A DNA stretch of 64,000 nt from Chlorobiaceae bacterium (GTDB lineage: Bacteria; Bacteroidota; Chlorobiia; Chlorobiales; Chlorobiaceae). Position numbers and translations under genes: made by a program. The DNA is taken from positions 1 through 64,000 of the forward strand of contig JAAXXL010000004.1 of assembly GCA_013334485.1 (NCBI GenBank), written 5' to 3'. How positions within the stretch are numbered: position 1 is the first letter of the stretch; each line of letters opens with the position of its first letter. The notes under the pieces are model-generated. The model saw only the letters and a program-made list of their open reading frames with translations. It did not search any database and had not been told where the DNA came from. Positions 11,064 through 21,194 of this stretch are shown piece after piece.

Positions 11064-12932
11064 ATGCGCTTCACCTTCATAGTTCTTTTAGCTTTTTCAC
11101 TTTTTGCTCTCCCGATACGGGGAATCGCTGCTGAATCGGCAGCTCCTGCCGCGACAGCAGATTCGGGGGCATTCCCGACTCCGGTTGCCGGTACAGGAAT
11201 TCCTGCAATTACAACGCCAGCGTTGGAGGCACGTGCAGCATCAGAGCGTGAGGCAGCAGCAATTTTGGAAGCGCAGCAAAAGGCAGCAGCGCTTCCAAGC
11301 AGTTTTCAAACCTTTGTGGAAGGCTCTACCGGTAAACAGCTTGATGTATTTGGCCGCGACCTTTTCCGGAATGTGCCGACTACATTTGCGCCATTGAAAG
11401 CCGCACAGGTTAACGCCGATTATGTGATCGGGCCGGGTGATGCATTGCAGATCAGGGGCTGGGGTATGGTTGATATCGACGTTAATGTCACGGTCAGTCG
11501 CAATGGTGAGATTTATCTTCCCAAGGTCGGCACGGTTAACGTATCGGGTGTCAGGTACTACGAACTTCAGGGTTATCTCAAAAAGGCGGTAGGCCGGATA
11601 TATAAAAACTTTGAACTCACCGTAAGCATAGCCCAAACCCGTAGTGTACAGATCTATGTGGTTGGTCATGCCGTGCGTCCCGGCAGCTATACGCTTAGCG
11701 CTATGAGCTCAGTGCTCAATGCCCTTTTTGCATCCGGCGGCCCATCATCTACAGGGAGCATGCGTAACATAAAGGTGAAGCGGAGTGGTGCTCCTCTGGT
11801 AACTTTTGATCTTTATGATATTCTTCTCCATGGCGACAAATCTTCCGATATCGCACTCAGAGATGGTGATGTTGTTTATATCCCCTCTGTCGGACCGCTT
11901 GTAGCTCTTTTGGGAGACGTTAAAAAACCGGCCATTTTTGAACTTAAAGAGAGAACCTCCTTTGCGGACGTTGTCAGTTGGGCAGGAGGCTTTGAAGCTG
12001 TAGCTGGTCTTCAAAAAGTCATCGTTGAACGGAGTATTGACCATCAATACCAGACCGTTGCCGAGCTCCAGGCTGATTGGGGCTCTATCCAAAAAGGCCT
12101 CTCTCTGTTTGAGGTTCGACCAACAGATATCATTCGCGTCATTGCTCCGGGGTCAGTTCCGATCAAGGTCAAGATAGAAAGATCTTTTGTGCGGGTTGAT
12201 GGAGAGGTCAAGCAGAGCGGTGTTTTTCTCGTTGAAAAAGGTGAAACTCTCAGGGCGCTTATAGCAAGAGTTGGCGGAACTACCGACAAGGGGTATGTTT
12301 TTGGAACAAAGCTTACGAGGGCTAGTGTAAAGCGCGAACAGCAGTTGAAAATTGATGAATCGGTTGACCGTTACGAAAAGGATATCCAGACCAATGCCAA
12401 GCAGCGCCTTGCAGGCCAGAGCGATCCTACACAGGCCGCTACCATTGCAGCCGAACTCGAATCACAGCAGCGACTGTTGAGCAAGTTACGCCAGGTCAAA
12501 GCAGAGGGACGCATCATTCTGAACCTCAAGAATGCTGCTGCTCAAATCAGTGACCTGCCGGATCTGCCTCTTGAAGATGGTGATGTGGTTTACATTCCGC
12601 AAAAGTCAACAACGGTCGATGTGATCGGCGCTGTTTACCAGCAGAACACGATTATTTATTCACCCGATCGCAAAGTGAACGACTATCTCAGACTCTCGGG
12701 GGGTGTCACTGCAACCGGAGACAAATCAGAACTCTATCGGATTTGCGCTGATGGTACTGTTCGCAGCAAGCGAAACAGCGGCTTCGGTGGTGATGTCAAC
12801 CCCGGTGATGCCATTGTGGTACCAGAGAAAATCCAGAGAGGCCAGAGCTTCATGCAGAATCTTAAAGATATCACGAGCATTCTCTATCAGTTCGGTATTG
12901 GTGCCGCAGCATTCAAAACCCTTCGCAACTAA
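11064..12932 (+). CDS. Polysaccharide export (Wza-like) outer membrane protein with SLBB domains
   Basis: DYVIGPGDALQIRGWGMVDIDVNVTVSRNGEIYLPKVGTVNVSG; repeated SLBB-type segments; signal peptide. Confidence 0.87.
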   Translation: MRFTFIVLLAFSLFALPIRGIAAESAAPAATADSGAFPTPVAGTGIPAITTPALEARAASEREAAAILEAQQKAAALPSSFQTFVEGSTGKQLDVFGRDLFRNVPTTFAPLKAAQVNADYVIGPGDALQIRGWGMVDIDVNVTVSRNGEIYLPKVGTVNVSGVRYYELQGYLKKAVGRIYKNFELTVSIAQTRSVQIYVVGHAVRPGSYTLSAMSSVLNALFASGGPSSTGSMRNIKVKRSGAPLVTFDLYDILLHGDKSSDIALRDGDVVYIPSVGPLVALLGDVKKPAIFELKERTSFADVVSWAGGFEAVAGLQKVIVERSIDHQYQTVAELQADWGSIQKGLSLFEVRPTDIIRVIAPGSVPIKVKIERSFVRVDGEVKQSGVFLVEKGETLRALIARVGGTTDKGYVFGTKLTRASVKREQQLKIDESVDRYEKDIQTNAKQRLAGQSDPTQAATIAAELESQQRLLSKLRQVKAEGRIILNLKNAAAQISDLPDLPLEDGDVVYIPQKSTTVDVIGAVYQQNTIIYSPDRKVNDYLRLSGGVTATGDKSELYRICADGTVRSKRNSGFGGDVNPGDAIVVPEKIQRGQSFMQNLKDITSILYQFGIGAAAFKTLRN

Positions 12933-12980
12933 TAAATAAGTATTTACCTGTTGTTGCTTGCTGATTTGCTGTGTTTTTTT

Positions 12981-13017
12981 TGCACTCAGCACTCAGCACT
13001 CAGCACTCAGCACTCAG
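12981..13017. repeat. CAGCACT heptamer tandem repeat (~5 units) directly upstream of the WecA-like ATG
   Basis: tgcactcagcactcagcactcagcactcagcactcag. Confidence 0.93.
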
Positions 13018-13024
13018 TTAATCC

Positions 13025-14122
13025 ATGGACCACGATTTCCTTTTTTCGATAAATCTCTTCGCTCCGGGAATCACCGCCTTATTGGTGTCAATCCTGATCG
13101 TCCAGACGAAACGATGGCATGGAAAGCATACGTTCGACAACATTGATGGAGTACAAAAATTCCATTCTCTTCCGACTCCACGTATTGGCGGTGTCGCCAT
13201 ATTTATCGGTTTGATTGTTGCGTGGTTACTATCACCGCAATCAGTTGCAAAATTGCTGTTACCTATGCTGGCGGCGGGTTCGCTTGCATTTGTTGTGGGA
13301 GTTACCGAAGATCTTACCAAACGAGTCAGCGTACGGATCCGTCTTTTTGCAACAATGATCAGCGGCGCTCTGGCATGTTTGCTTACCGGGTACAGCCTCA
13401 ATCACGTGGAAATAATCGGGGTGGACACATTACTTGCCTACCTGCCGGTCTCTATCCTTTTCACGGCTTTTGCCGTGGGAGGTGTTGCTAACGCTATCAA
13501 CATCATAGATGGCTTTAACGGTTTGGCGTCGGGGATACTGATGATCTGTTTTTCAGCATTAGGGATAATTGCATGGCAGGTTGGTGATGTAGAGTTGGCA
13601 TATCTCTGCTTCCTTGTGATCGTCGTTATAGCAGGATTTTTCGTAACTAACTATCCACTCGGAAAAATATTCCTTGGTGATGGTGGTGCATATCTACTTG
13701 GATACATCCTTGCATGGATCTCCGTGCTGTTACCCATGCGCAATCCATCAGTTTCCGTATGGGCACCATGTTTGGTATGCAGCTATCCCATTATTGAAAC
13801 CATTTTCAGTATAATACGTCGTTTCTGGAACGATAACAGTGCCGGAGATGCTGACAGCTCGCACTTGCATAGTCTGATAAAAATAAAAATTATATCACAG
13901 CGATTTGCCCATTTACCGCCACATATCCGAAACAGTATGGTGGCACCATTCTGCTGGATTTTTGCATTGCTCTCTACCGGAATAGCGGTTATTTTTTACG
14001 AACAGACCACGGTGCTTGTTGCTGCATGGTTCGGCAGTTTCGCTTTGTATCTACTACTCTATTGGCGTATAGCAAGTATTGACAATACACAGGAGAAAAT
14101 CGCCAAAAGCAAAGCATCCTGA
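13025..14122 (+). CDS. WecA/MraY-type undecaprenyl-phosphate sugar-1-phosphate transferase
   Basis: HSLPTPRIGGVAIF, NAINIIDGFNGLASG, FLGDGGAYLLGY motifs; multi-TM. Confidence 0.88.
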   Translation: MDHDFLFSINLFAPGITALLVSILIVQTKRWHGKHTFDNIDGVQKFHSLPTPRIGGVAIFIGLIVAWLLSPQSVAKLLLPMLAAGSLAFVVGVTEDLTKRVSVRIRLFATMISGALACLLTGYSLNHVEIIGVDTLLAYLPVSILFTAFAVGGVANAINIIDGFNGLASGILMICFSALGIIAWQVGDVELAYLCFLVIVVIAGFFVTNYPLGKIFLGDGGAYLLGYILAWISVLLPMRNPSVSVWAPCLVCSYPIIETIFSIIRRFWNDNSAGDADSSHLHSLIKIKIISQRFAHLPPHIRNSMVAPFCWIFALLSTGIAVIFYEQTTVLVAAWFGSFALYLLLYWRIASIDNTQEKIAKSKAS

Positions 14123-14145
14123 CTCTTTCAAGGATGCGTACCATT
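14114..14145 (+). terminator. Possible terminator after the WecA-like gene
   Basis: GCATCCT-(10 nt)-AGGATGC stem followed downstream by a T7 run. Confidence 0.45.
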
Positions 14146-14239
14146 TTTTTCCTGTGCCAATTCGTGTAATTAGTGGACAACCCTCTTTATTAATTTTCCT
14201 TTGTAATTTGTGGACAACAATCTTCAATCACAAGAGCCA

Positions 14240-15373
14240 ATGGATGACGAGATAAGTCTTCTCGATCTTGCCATCACACTCGCCAAACATAAAAAAATTA
14301 TTCTTGGAGCGCCTGTAATTGGTGCTGTTATAGCTGCGGTGTTCACTCTTTTTCAGCCTGATATCTACACCGCTGATACGCAAATTATGCCTCCCCAGCA
14401 GCAGTCAAGTGCATCGGCATTACTTGGACAGCTTGGTGCACTTGGTGGCATGGCGGGTGCCGCAAGTATAAAAAATCCGAATGATATCTATGTTGCCATG
14501 CTTAGAAGCCGGACGCTTCAGGACAACATGATCAGTCGCTTCAAACTTCAGCAAATCTATAAGACTAAATCGAGCGAGGCTCTTCGCAGAACACTTTCTG
14601 CTGCGACCAAAGTGGATGTCGGCAAAGAAGGCATTATCGGGATTTCTGTCGATGACCGGAATCCGCAGCAGGCCGTAATGCTTGCCAATGGCTATGTAGA
14701 TGAACTGCAGCGATTGACCCAGGTTTTTGCGGTAACCGAGGCGTCGCAGCGACGTCTTTTTTTTGAAAAGCAACAACAGCAGGCGAAGCAAGCACTCAGT
14801 GATGCGGAGATAAATCTTAAGCAGTTGCAGGAAACAACCGGAATTATTCAACTTGATGCCCAGTCTCAACTTATTATTTCGACAGCAGCAGGCTTAAAAA
14901 GTCAGATCGCCATGAAAGAGGTTGAACTTGGTGCAATGCGCACTTTTGCAACCGGCAATAACCCTGATTATATTCGAAACCAGCAACTGCTGAGTGCCTT
15001 GCGGGCACAGCTTGCCAAGCTTGAGACTGGTACAGTAGCCTCCAGTGAGGTTCCTGAAAAAAGTCTTGAATATCTGAGAAAAGTACGTGATCTGAAGTAT
15101 GCTGAATCCATTTATGAGATGCTTGCCAAACAGTTCGAAATGGCTAAAATTGAAGAGGCCAAGGAGAGTTCAGTGATTCAGGTGCTCGACAAAGCGGTTG
15201 TCCCTGAGCAGAGGTCAAAACCTAACAGAAGCATGACCGTACTATTTGCAGCAGCAGTAACTGGATTTCTTGCTGTCCTTTGGGTATTAATTACAGAAGT
15301 ATTCCGGAATATCAAATTAGATAACGAAAGTCAGGCTCAATTACAGAAACTGCGTAACCATCTTCGCTGGTAG
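14240..15373 (+). CDS. Wzz-like chain-length determinant
   Basis: Two terminal TM segments, coiled-coil middle, AVVPEQRSKPNRSMTVLFA. The ORF-track GTG start (14210) lies inside an intergenic repeat; ATG at 14240 preferred. Confidence 0.85.
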   Translation: MDDEISLLDLAITLAKHKKIILGAPVIGAVIAAVFTLFQPDIYTADTQIMPPQQQSSASALLGQLGALGGMAGAASIKNPNDIYVAMLRSRTLQDNMISRFKLQQIYKTKSSEALRRTLSAATKVDVGKEGIIGISVDDRNPQQAVMLANGYVDELQRLTQVFAVTEASQRRLFFEKQQQQAKQALSDAEINLKQLQETTGIIQLDAQSQLIISTAAGLKSQIAMKEVELGAMRTFATGNNPDYIRNQQLLSALRAQLAKLETGTVASSEVPEKSLEYLRKVRDLKYAESIYEMLAKQFEMAKIEEAKESSVIQVLDKAVVPEQRSKPNRSMTVLFAAAVTGFLAVLWVLITEVFRNIKLDNESQAQLQKLRNHLRW

Positions 15374-15642
15374 AGATTCTGTCCCAATAATCCACTCTTC
15401 TTCTTCGGTATTCTTTTCCGTTTTTTTCAATCAATCACCTCTTTTCAGATCATCAAACTCTCAAAACGTACTCTTTGTGTATCCGTGATATTTTCATGAT
15501 TTACAATCGAGAGAATGTTGAGCTTATCACGCCCCTGATTCAGGCAATTCCGCTATCTGCTTACTGTTCGACAAAATGGTTTTATGAAATTGCCTTTCAA
15601 ACCTGTTATCATGGTGGTAGCCGGTTTTAAAGACGTTGTTGT

Positions 15643-17496
15643 TTGGTATTTCAATCAGTTAAAATTCATATAGTGCAACAAAACCAACCAATCAGCCAAA
15701 TTCTCCACCGCTTATGGAAGCAGATCAACGAACGTCGTCGTTTACAGTTCGGGATGCTATTTGTGCTGATGCTTCTTTCCTCGTTTTCAGAGATCCTGAG
15801 TATAGGCTCTCTGCTGCCGTTTCTTGGGGTATTAACTGCACCCCAGCAGGTTTTTCAGCATGATGCAGCGCAGCCCATCATTCATGCACTGGGTCTGACA
15901 ACTCCCTCTCAACTTCTGTTACCGCTTACTATTGTTTTTGGTAGTGCCTCTCTTATCGCAGGTGTTATGCGTTTGTTGCTCCTTTGGGCTAGCACCCGGC
16001 TCTCATTTGCTACTGGTGCAGACTTGAGTATCAGCATCTACCGCCGCACGCTCTATCAGCCTTATGCTGTTCATTGTTTACGCAACAGCAGTGAAGTTAT
16101 CAACGGTATTTCGGGCAAGGCCAACCTTGTTATTTACAGCATCATTATGCCGGTTTTGGTACTCATCAGCTCCACGGTCATGCTTTTGGCCATCCTTATT
16201 GCAGTGTTGGCCATAGATCCCGTTATTGCGCTTTTGACCTTTGGCGGATTTGGCCTGATCTATGCGGTTATTATCCGTTTGACTCGAAAGCAACTGTTGA
16301 TCGACAGTCAACGTATTGCCCGTGAATCCAGTAATGTTATTAAATCCCTGCAGGAAGGCCTGGGCGGGATCCGTGATGTGCTTCTGGATGGAAGCCAATC
16401 CACCTACTGTCAGATATACAGCAACGCCGACCTTCCTTTGCGCCGCGCGCAGGGAAACAACCAGTTCATTATCCATAGTCCACGTTATGCCATGGAAGCT
16501 CTGGGTATGATGTTGATAGCTGTACTGGCTTATTCGCTTGCTGAGCAGGTTAACGGAATTGCCAGAGCTATTCCCATTCTCGGTACTTTGGCTCTCGGAG
16601 CACAGCGTTTACTGCCGGTTTTGCAGCAAGCCTACGGTGCCTGGACAAGTATTCGCGGTAGCCAGGCCTCACTCCAGGACATACTGGAACTACTCGACCA
16701 GCCCCTGCCTGATCATGCTGATCAGCGAGCACCCGAACCATTACCTTTCAGTAACTCCATCAGCCTAAATCAACTCGGGTTTCGCTACAGTCCGCAAACG
16801 CCTTATGTGCTCAAAAAGCTCAATCTGACTATCGCCAAAGGCAGCCGAGTAGGTTTTATAGGAACTACTGGAAGCGGAAAAAGCACATTGCTTGATATCG
16901 TCATGGGTTTACTTGAGCCAACCAACGGGACTCTTGAGATCGATGGTCAGCCGGTTACGCCAGCAAATACCTCGGCATGGCAAGCCCACATTGCTCATGT
17001 TCCGCAATCCATCTTTTTATCCGATAGCACCATAGAGGAAAATATTGCTTTTGGGGTAACAAAAGAGAATATAGACCATGATCGTGTCAGGGAGGCAGCG
17101 CAAAAGGCTCAAATTGCCGAGAGTATTGAAAGCTGGCCCAAGCAATACCAGACATTTGTTGGTGAGAGGGGCATTCGTCTATCTGGAGGTCAACGGCAGA
17201 GGATCGGCATAGCCCGTGCATTATATAAGAAGGCCGACGTTATTATCTTTGATGAAGCAACAAGCGCTCTCGACAATGAAACTGAACAAGCGGTAATGCA
17301 AGCCATAGAAGGACTCAGCAACGAACTTACCTTGCTTATCATAGCGCATCGCATCACTACGCTCAAAAACTGCACGCAGATTGTAGCCATGGGTGAGTCC
17401 TGTATAAAGCGAATCGGTAGTTATACTGATATTTTAAATCAATCTTCAACTGTCCATGAAAATGTGTCAGATTTTCAGACAAGTGACATCCAATGA
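15643..17496 (+). CDS. PglK/MsbA-like ABC transporter (lipid-linked glycan flippase candidate)
   Basis: N-terminal TM domain, Walker A GTTGSGKST, LSGGQRQRIGIARAL signature, DEATSALDN. Confidence 0.87.
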   Translation: MVFQSVKIHIVQQNQPISQILHRLWKQINERRRLQFGMLFVLMLLSSFSEILSIGSLLPFLGVLTAPQQVFQHDAAQPIIHALGLTTPSQLLLPLTIVFGSASLIAGVMRLLLLWASTRLSFATGADLSISIYRRTLYQPYAVHCLRNSSEVINGISGKANLVIYSIIMPVLVLISSTVMLLAILIAVLAIDPVIALLTFGGFGLIYAVIIRLTRKQLLIDSQRIARESSNVIKSLQEGLGGIRDVLLDGSQSTYCQIYSNADLPLRRAQGNNQFIIHSPRYAMEALGMMLIAVLAYSLAEQVNGIARAIPILGTLALGAQRLLPVLQQAYGAWTSIRGSQASLQDILELLDQPLPDHADQRAPEPLPFSNSISLNQLGFRYSPQTPYVLKKLNLTIAKGSRVGFIGTTGSGKSTLLDIVMGLLEPTNGTLEIDGQPVTPANTSAWQAHIAHVPQSIFLSDSTIEENIAFGVTKENIDHDRVREAAQKAQIAESIESWPKQYQTFVGERGIRLSGGQRQRIGIARALYKKADVIIFDEATSALDNETEQAVMQAIEGLSNELTLLIIAHRITTLKNCTQIVAMGESCIKRIGSYTDILNQSSTVHENVSDFQTSDIQ

Positions 17497-18662
17497 ATAA
17501 CATACCTTACGGACGTCAGGATATTAATCAGGAGGACATTAATGCGGTTATTGAAGTGCTTCGCTCAGACTTTTTAACGCAAGGTCCGGTTGTTCCTGAT
17601 TTTGAAAAAGCAGTAGCCGATTACTGTGGAGCAAGGCATGCTGTTGCAGTTAACAGCGCTACCAGCGCATTGCATATCTCCTGCCTGGCGTTGGGTGTAG
17701 GTAAGGGCGATATTGTTTGGACGACTCCAATCACTTTTGTCGCCAGCGCAAACTGTGCATTGTATTGCGGCGCGATGGTAGACTTTGTAGATATTGATCC
17801 TGATACCTACAACCTCAGTGTAGAGTGCCTAAAAGATAAACTGGTTTTGGCAGACAAGGTTGGCAAACTGCCAAAAGTTGTGATTCCCGTGCATTTATGC
17901 GGCCAACCCTGTGACATGGCTGGTATTCACAGCCTTAGTCGGCAATACGGTTTTAAAATCATTGAAGATGCATCACACGCCATTGGCGGCAAGTATAAAG
18001 ACGAACCTATTGGTAATTGCCGCTACAGCGATATTACCGTGTTCAGTTTCCATCCGGTCAAAATTATCACCTCCGGAGAGGGAGGTATGGCCGTGACCAA
18101 TGATGCTCATTTGGCTAAACATTTACAACTCTTGCGCAGTCACGGTATTAGCAGCTCCATAGAAGAGATGCAACCCCGTCCAGCTCATGAGATCTGGAAT
18201 TACCAACAGATTGATCTTGGGTTTAACTATCGCATGACCGATCTGCAAGCGGCATTGGGCTTGAGCCAGATGCAGCGGCTTGACGAGTTTGTTTCCCGGC
18301 GTCACCTCATTGCCAGGCGCTATGACCAATTGTTACCCGAACTGCCATTGGTAACTCCATGGCAACATGCAGATAGCTATTCAAGCTATCATCTCTACGT
18401 TATTCGTTTGAAAGCCGGCGAAACGAAAAAGACACATAAGGAATTCTATAAAGCACTGCATGCAGCAGGAATAGGGGCTAATGTGCATTACATCCCAGTC
18501 TACCGTCAGCCTTACTATGAACAGATGGGCTTCAAGGCAGGGTATTGTCCGGAGGCGGAACAGTATTATTCAGAAGTTATCAGTATACCAATCTATCCAG
18601 GTTTAACGGTTGCCCAGCAAGACCATGTTGTACAAACCCTGCGAATGATTTTTATTGAATGA
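17493..18662 (+). CDS. pseC: PseC-like UDP-4-amino-sugar aminotransferase
   Basis: IPYGRQDINQEDINAVIEVLRSDFLTQGPVVPDFEKAVADYCG; PLP Lys in FHPVKIITSGEGG. Confidence 0.88.
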   Translation: MNNIPYGRQDINQEDINAVIEVLRSDFLTQGPVVPDFEKAVADYCGARHAVAVNSATSALHISCLALGVGKGDIVWTTPITFVASANCALYCGAMVDFVDIDPDTYNLSVECLKDKLVLADKVGKLPKVVIPVHLCGQPCDMAGIHSLSRQYGFKIIEDASHAIGGKYKDEPIGNCRYSDITVFSFHPVKIITSGEGGMAVTNDAHLAKHLQLLRSHGISSSIEEMQPRPAHEIWNYQQIDLGFNYRMTDLQAALGLSQMQRLDEFVSRRHLIARRYDQLLPELPLVTPWQHADSYSSYHLYVIRLKAGETKKTHKEFYKALHAAGIGANVHYIPVYRQPYYEQMGFKAGYCPEAEQYYSEVISIPIYPGLTVAQQDHVVQTLRMIFIE

Positions 18663-19543
18663 ACACCATCAGCAAGTTTGGGTTAGGCACAGTTCAATGG
18701 GGTCTGCACTACGGAGTTGCCAACCAGCAGGGAATAACTGCACCTGAGACCGTAACAGCGTTACTTTGCGGGGCTCGCCATTATGGAATCAAGGTTCTCG
18801 ATACGGCCTCGTTGTATGGTAAATCTGAGGAGGTGCTGGGATTAAACTCGCTTGAAGGATTTAAGGTGGTAACAAAAACGCCGGGTTTTACGACAGCTCA
18901 CATTTCAGATCTTGACGTGAATCAGCTTAATGCGACTTTCCGGAATTCGCTGAATGTGCTTGCCCAACAAAAAATTTATGCACTTTTGATTCATCATGCT
19001 GAAAATCTTCTTGTTCCGGGCGGAGAGAAGCTTCTTTCTGCAATGATGCATTTAAAAGAAAAAGGATTAGTCGAAAAAATCGGGGTTTCTGTTTATGACA
19101 GCAGTCAACTCGATGCTGTACTGAAGAAGTTTAAACCTGACCTGGTTCAACTGCCCTTAAGTGTTTTGGACCAGCGAATGCTTTCAAGCGGGCATCTGGA
19201 ATTGCTTAAAAATGACGGGATTGAAATACATGTGAGATCCGTATTTCTTCAAGGTTTATTACTTATGTCATTATGTGATATTCCCGCTTTTTTTAACCCT
19301 GTCCGTTCGTTGCTTACTCGTTTTCATGCTGCAGCTCATGCTCAAGGATTAACCGTTAGCCAGGCAGCGATTGGTTTTGTAAAAAATATTCCATTTGTTG
19401 ATACGGTTCTGATTGGCCTTGATAACATGGAGCAGTTTCGCTCATGTATTGATGATTTTGCCATAGAACAAAATTTTGATGCGGCAGGATTGGCGTGTAG
19501 CGACCCTGTTTTTATTAACCCGTCACACTGGCAGCTTAAGTGA
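18659..19543 (+). CDS. Aldo/keto reductase family protein
   Basis: GLGTVQWGLHYG, LDTASLYGKSEEVLG, GVSVYDSSQL motifs. Confidence 0.82.
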   Translation: MNTISKFGLGTVQWGLHYGVANQQGITAPETVTALLCGARHYGIKVLDTASLYGKSEEVLGLNSLEGFKVVTKTPGFTTAHISDLDVNQLNATFRNSLNVLAQQKIYALLIHHAENLLVPGGEKLLSAMMHLKEKGLVEKIGVSVYDSSQLDAVLKKFKPDLVQLPLSVLDQRMLSSGHLELLKNDGIEIHVRSVFLQGLLLMSLCDIPAFFNPVRSLLTRFHAAAHAQGLTVSQAAIGFVKNIPFVDTVLIGLDNMEQFRSCIDDFAIEQNFDAAGLACSDPVFINPSHWQLK

Positions 19544-20436
19544 ACCCATTGAAATTCGGGGTGATTGGCCTTTCTGCTGGCAACGGGCATCCCTATTCAT
19601 GGTCGGCCATTTTCAATGGCTATGATCCTGTTGCAATGGAGGGTTGCGGCTTCCCTGTCATTCCTCGTTATCTTGAGCAACATCAGTTTCCGGAAGAGGC
19701 CATAAGCGAAGGCAAGGTTACGCATGTGTGGGCACAAGATAAAAAAATTGCCGCCCATATTGCCAAGGCCGCATTAATTGACAACGTTGTTGATCACTGT
19801 TCGGAGATGATTGGGCAGGTAGACGGAGTGCTGCTGGCACGTGATGATGCAGAAACACATCTCGAATTTGCTGCGCCATTTCTCAATGCGGGTATACCAA
19901 TATATATCGATAAACCGCTGGCACTTTCTGTTGCAGAAGCAAAGCAGCTTATTGGTCTGCAACAATACTCCGGTCAGCTCTTTTCATGCTCGGCATTGAG
20001 ATATGCAGAGGAGTTCAAGTTGTCAGAAGCTGATTCAGCCAAAATTGGTCCCCTGCGTCATATTCATGCAACCGTTCCGAAAGATTGGGATAAATATGCC
20101 CCACATGTTATTGAACCGCTTCTTTTGCTTGCTAACGGGCGGGGCGCGGTAGAGCGTACTCAAGCATGGCGACACAAGAGTGCAACAACGTTGAGTGTTG
20201 AATACAGTTCAGGTTTGCAAGTGCTTGTCAGTGCGATGGGCTCGTCCAGTGCGCCACTTGCTCTACGGGTGATGGGAGAGATTGGCTGGAAAGATCTTTT
20301 TTTTCAAGACAGTTATTCTGCATTCAAAAGCGCATTGTTTGAATTTGTTCAGGGAATCATTCACAGGGATGTGCGGATTGAACCGGATTTTATGCTGGAA
20401 GTTGTTAACCTTATCGAGTCAGGGAGAGTGCAGTGA
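19540..20436 (+). CDS. Gfo/Idh/MocA family oxidoreductase
   Basis: DGVLLARDDAETHLEFAAPFLNAGIPIYIDKPLALSVAEAKQL. Confidence 0.78.
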   Translation: MNPLKFGVIGLSAGNGHPYSWSAIFNGYDPVAMEGCGFPVIPRYLEQHQFPEEAISEGKVTHVWAQDKKIAAHIAKAALIDNVVDHCSEMIGQVDGVLLARDDAETHLEFAAPFLNAGIPIYIDKPLALSVAEAKQLIGLQQYSGQLFSCSALRYAEEFKLSEADSAKIGPLRHIHATVPKDWDKYAPHVIEPLLLLANGRGAVERTQAWRHKSATTLSVEYSSGLQVLVSAMGSSSAPLALRVMGEIGWKDLFFQDSYSAFKSALFEFVQGIIHRDVRIEPDFMLEVVNLIESGRVQ

Positions 20437-21194
20437 ACCGCAGAACAATATTGATTACGGGTGGCAGCGGCAAGTTTGGTCGCGCACTTGTCAATCATTT
20501 TCTGGCTGCAGGCGACAGCATTGTAGCTACTTGTCGGACGGAAGAGTCGCTGGAGCAATTGAAAACAGAAAATTTCAGTTACAGAGAGAGATTTCTTGGC
20601 TGCAAAGTGGACCTCACTGAACATAACGCTATAGAACTGCTTCGAGAAGAGCTTGATGCGCAGGCTATTCGACCTGATTGTCTGATAAATAATGCCAGAA
20701 GCCTTGGCTTTCTGAAAATCGGCGAAGACGGATTGGTCAGCCGGGAAAATTTTACCAACGAATATTTACTTGACGTTGTAGTGCCCTATGAGTTGACTAT
20801 GGCGTTAGTAAAGCAACAAGAGAGTCAGTTGAAAAAAGTATTAAATATCGGTTCACAGTATGGATCGGTTGCCGCAAACCCGCATCTGTACACTGATCCA
20901 GCCATACAATCGCCCTTGCACTACAGTGTAGCAAAGGCCGCTCTTGCGCATTTAACCAAAGAATTGGCTGTTCGCCTTGCCGCTTCAGGTATCCAGGTTA
21001 ACTGTGTTGCTTACGGAGGGGTTGAGGGTCGTGTTGATGAAGCCTTCAAACAACGCTATGCTCAGCTTTGTCCAATGGGACGAATGCTGAGAGATGATGA
21101 AGTAGTCGGGCCGGTTGATATGCTGTTATCGGATAAATGCTCAGGTGTTACCGGTCATATTCTTGCAGTGGATGGTGGATGGGGGATTTGGTAA
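20433..21194 (+). CDS. SDR family oxidoreductase
   Basis: ILITGGSGKFGRALV, NIGSQYGS, YSVAKAALAHLTKELA, C-terminal GHILAVDGGWGIW. Confidence 0.88.
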   Translation: MNRRTILITGGSGKFGRALVNHFLAAGDSIVATCRTEESLEQLKTENFSYRERFLGCKVDLTEHNAIELLREELDAQAIRPDCLINNARSLGFLKIGEDGLVSRENFTNEYLLDVVVPYELTMALVKQQESQLKKVLNIGSQYGSVAANPHLYTDPAIQSPLHYSVAKAALAHLTKELAVRLAASGIQVNCVAYGGVEGRVDEAFKQRYAQLCPMGRMLRDDEVVGPVDMLLSDKCSGVTGHILAVDGGWGIW

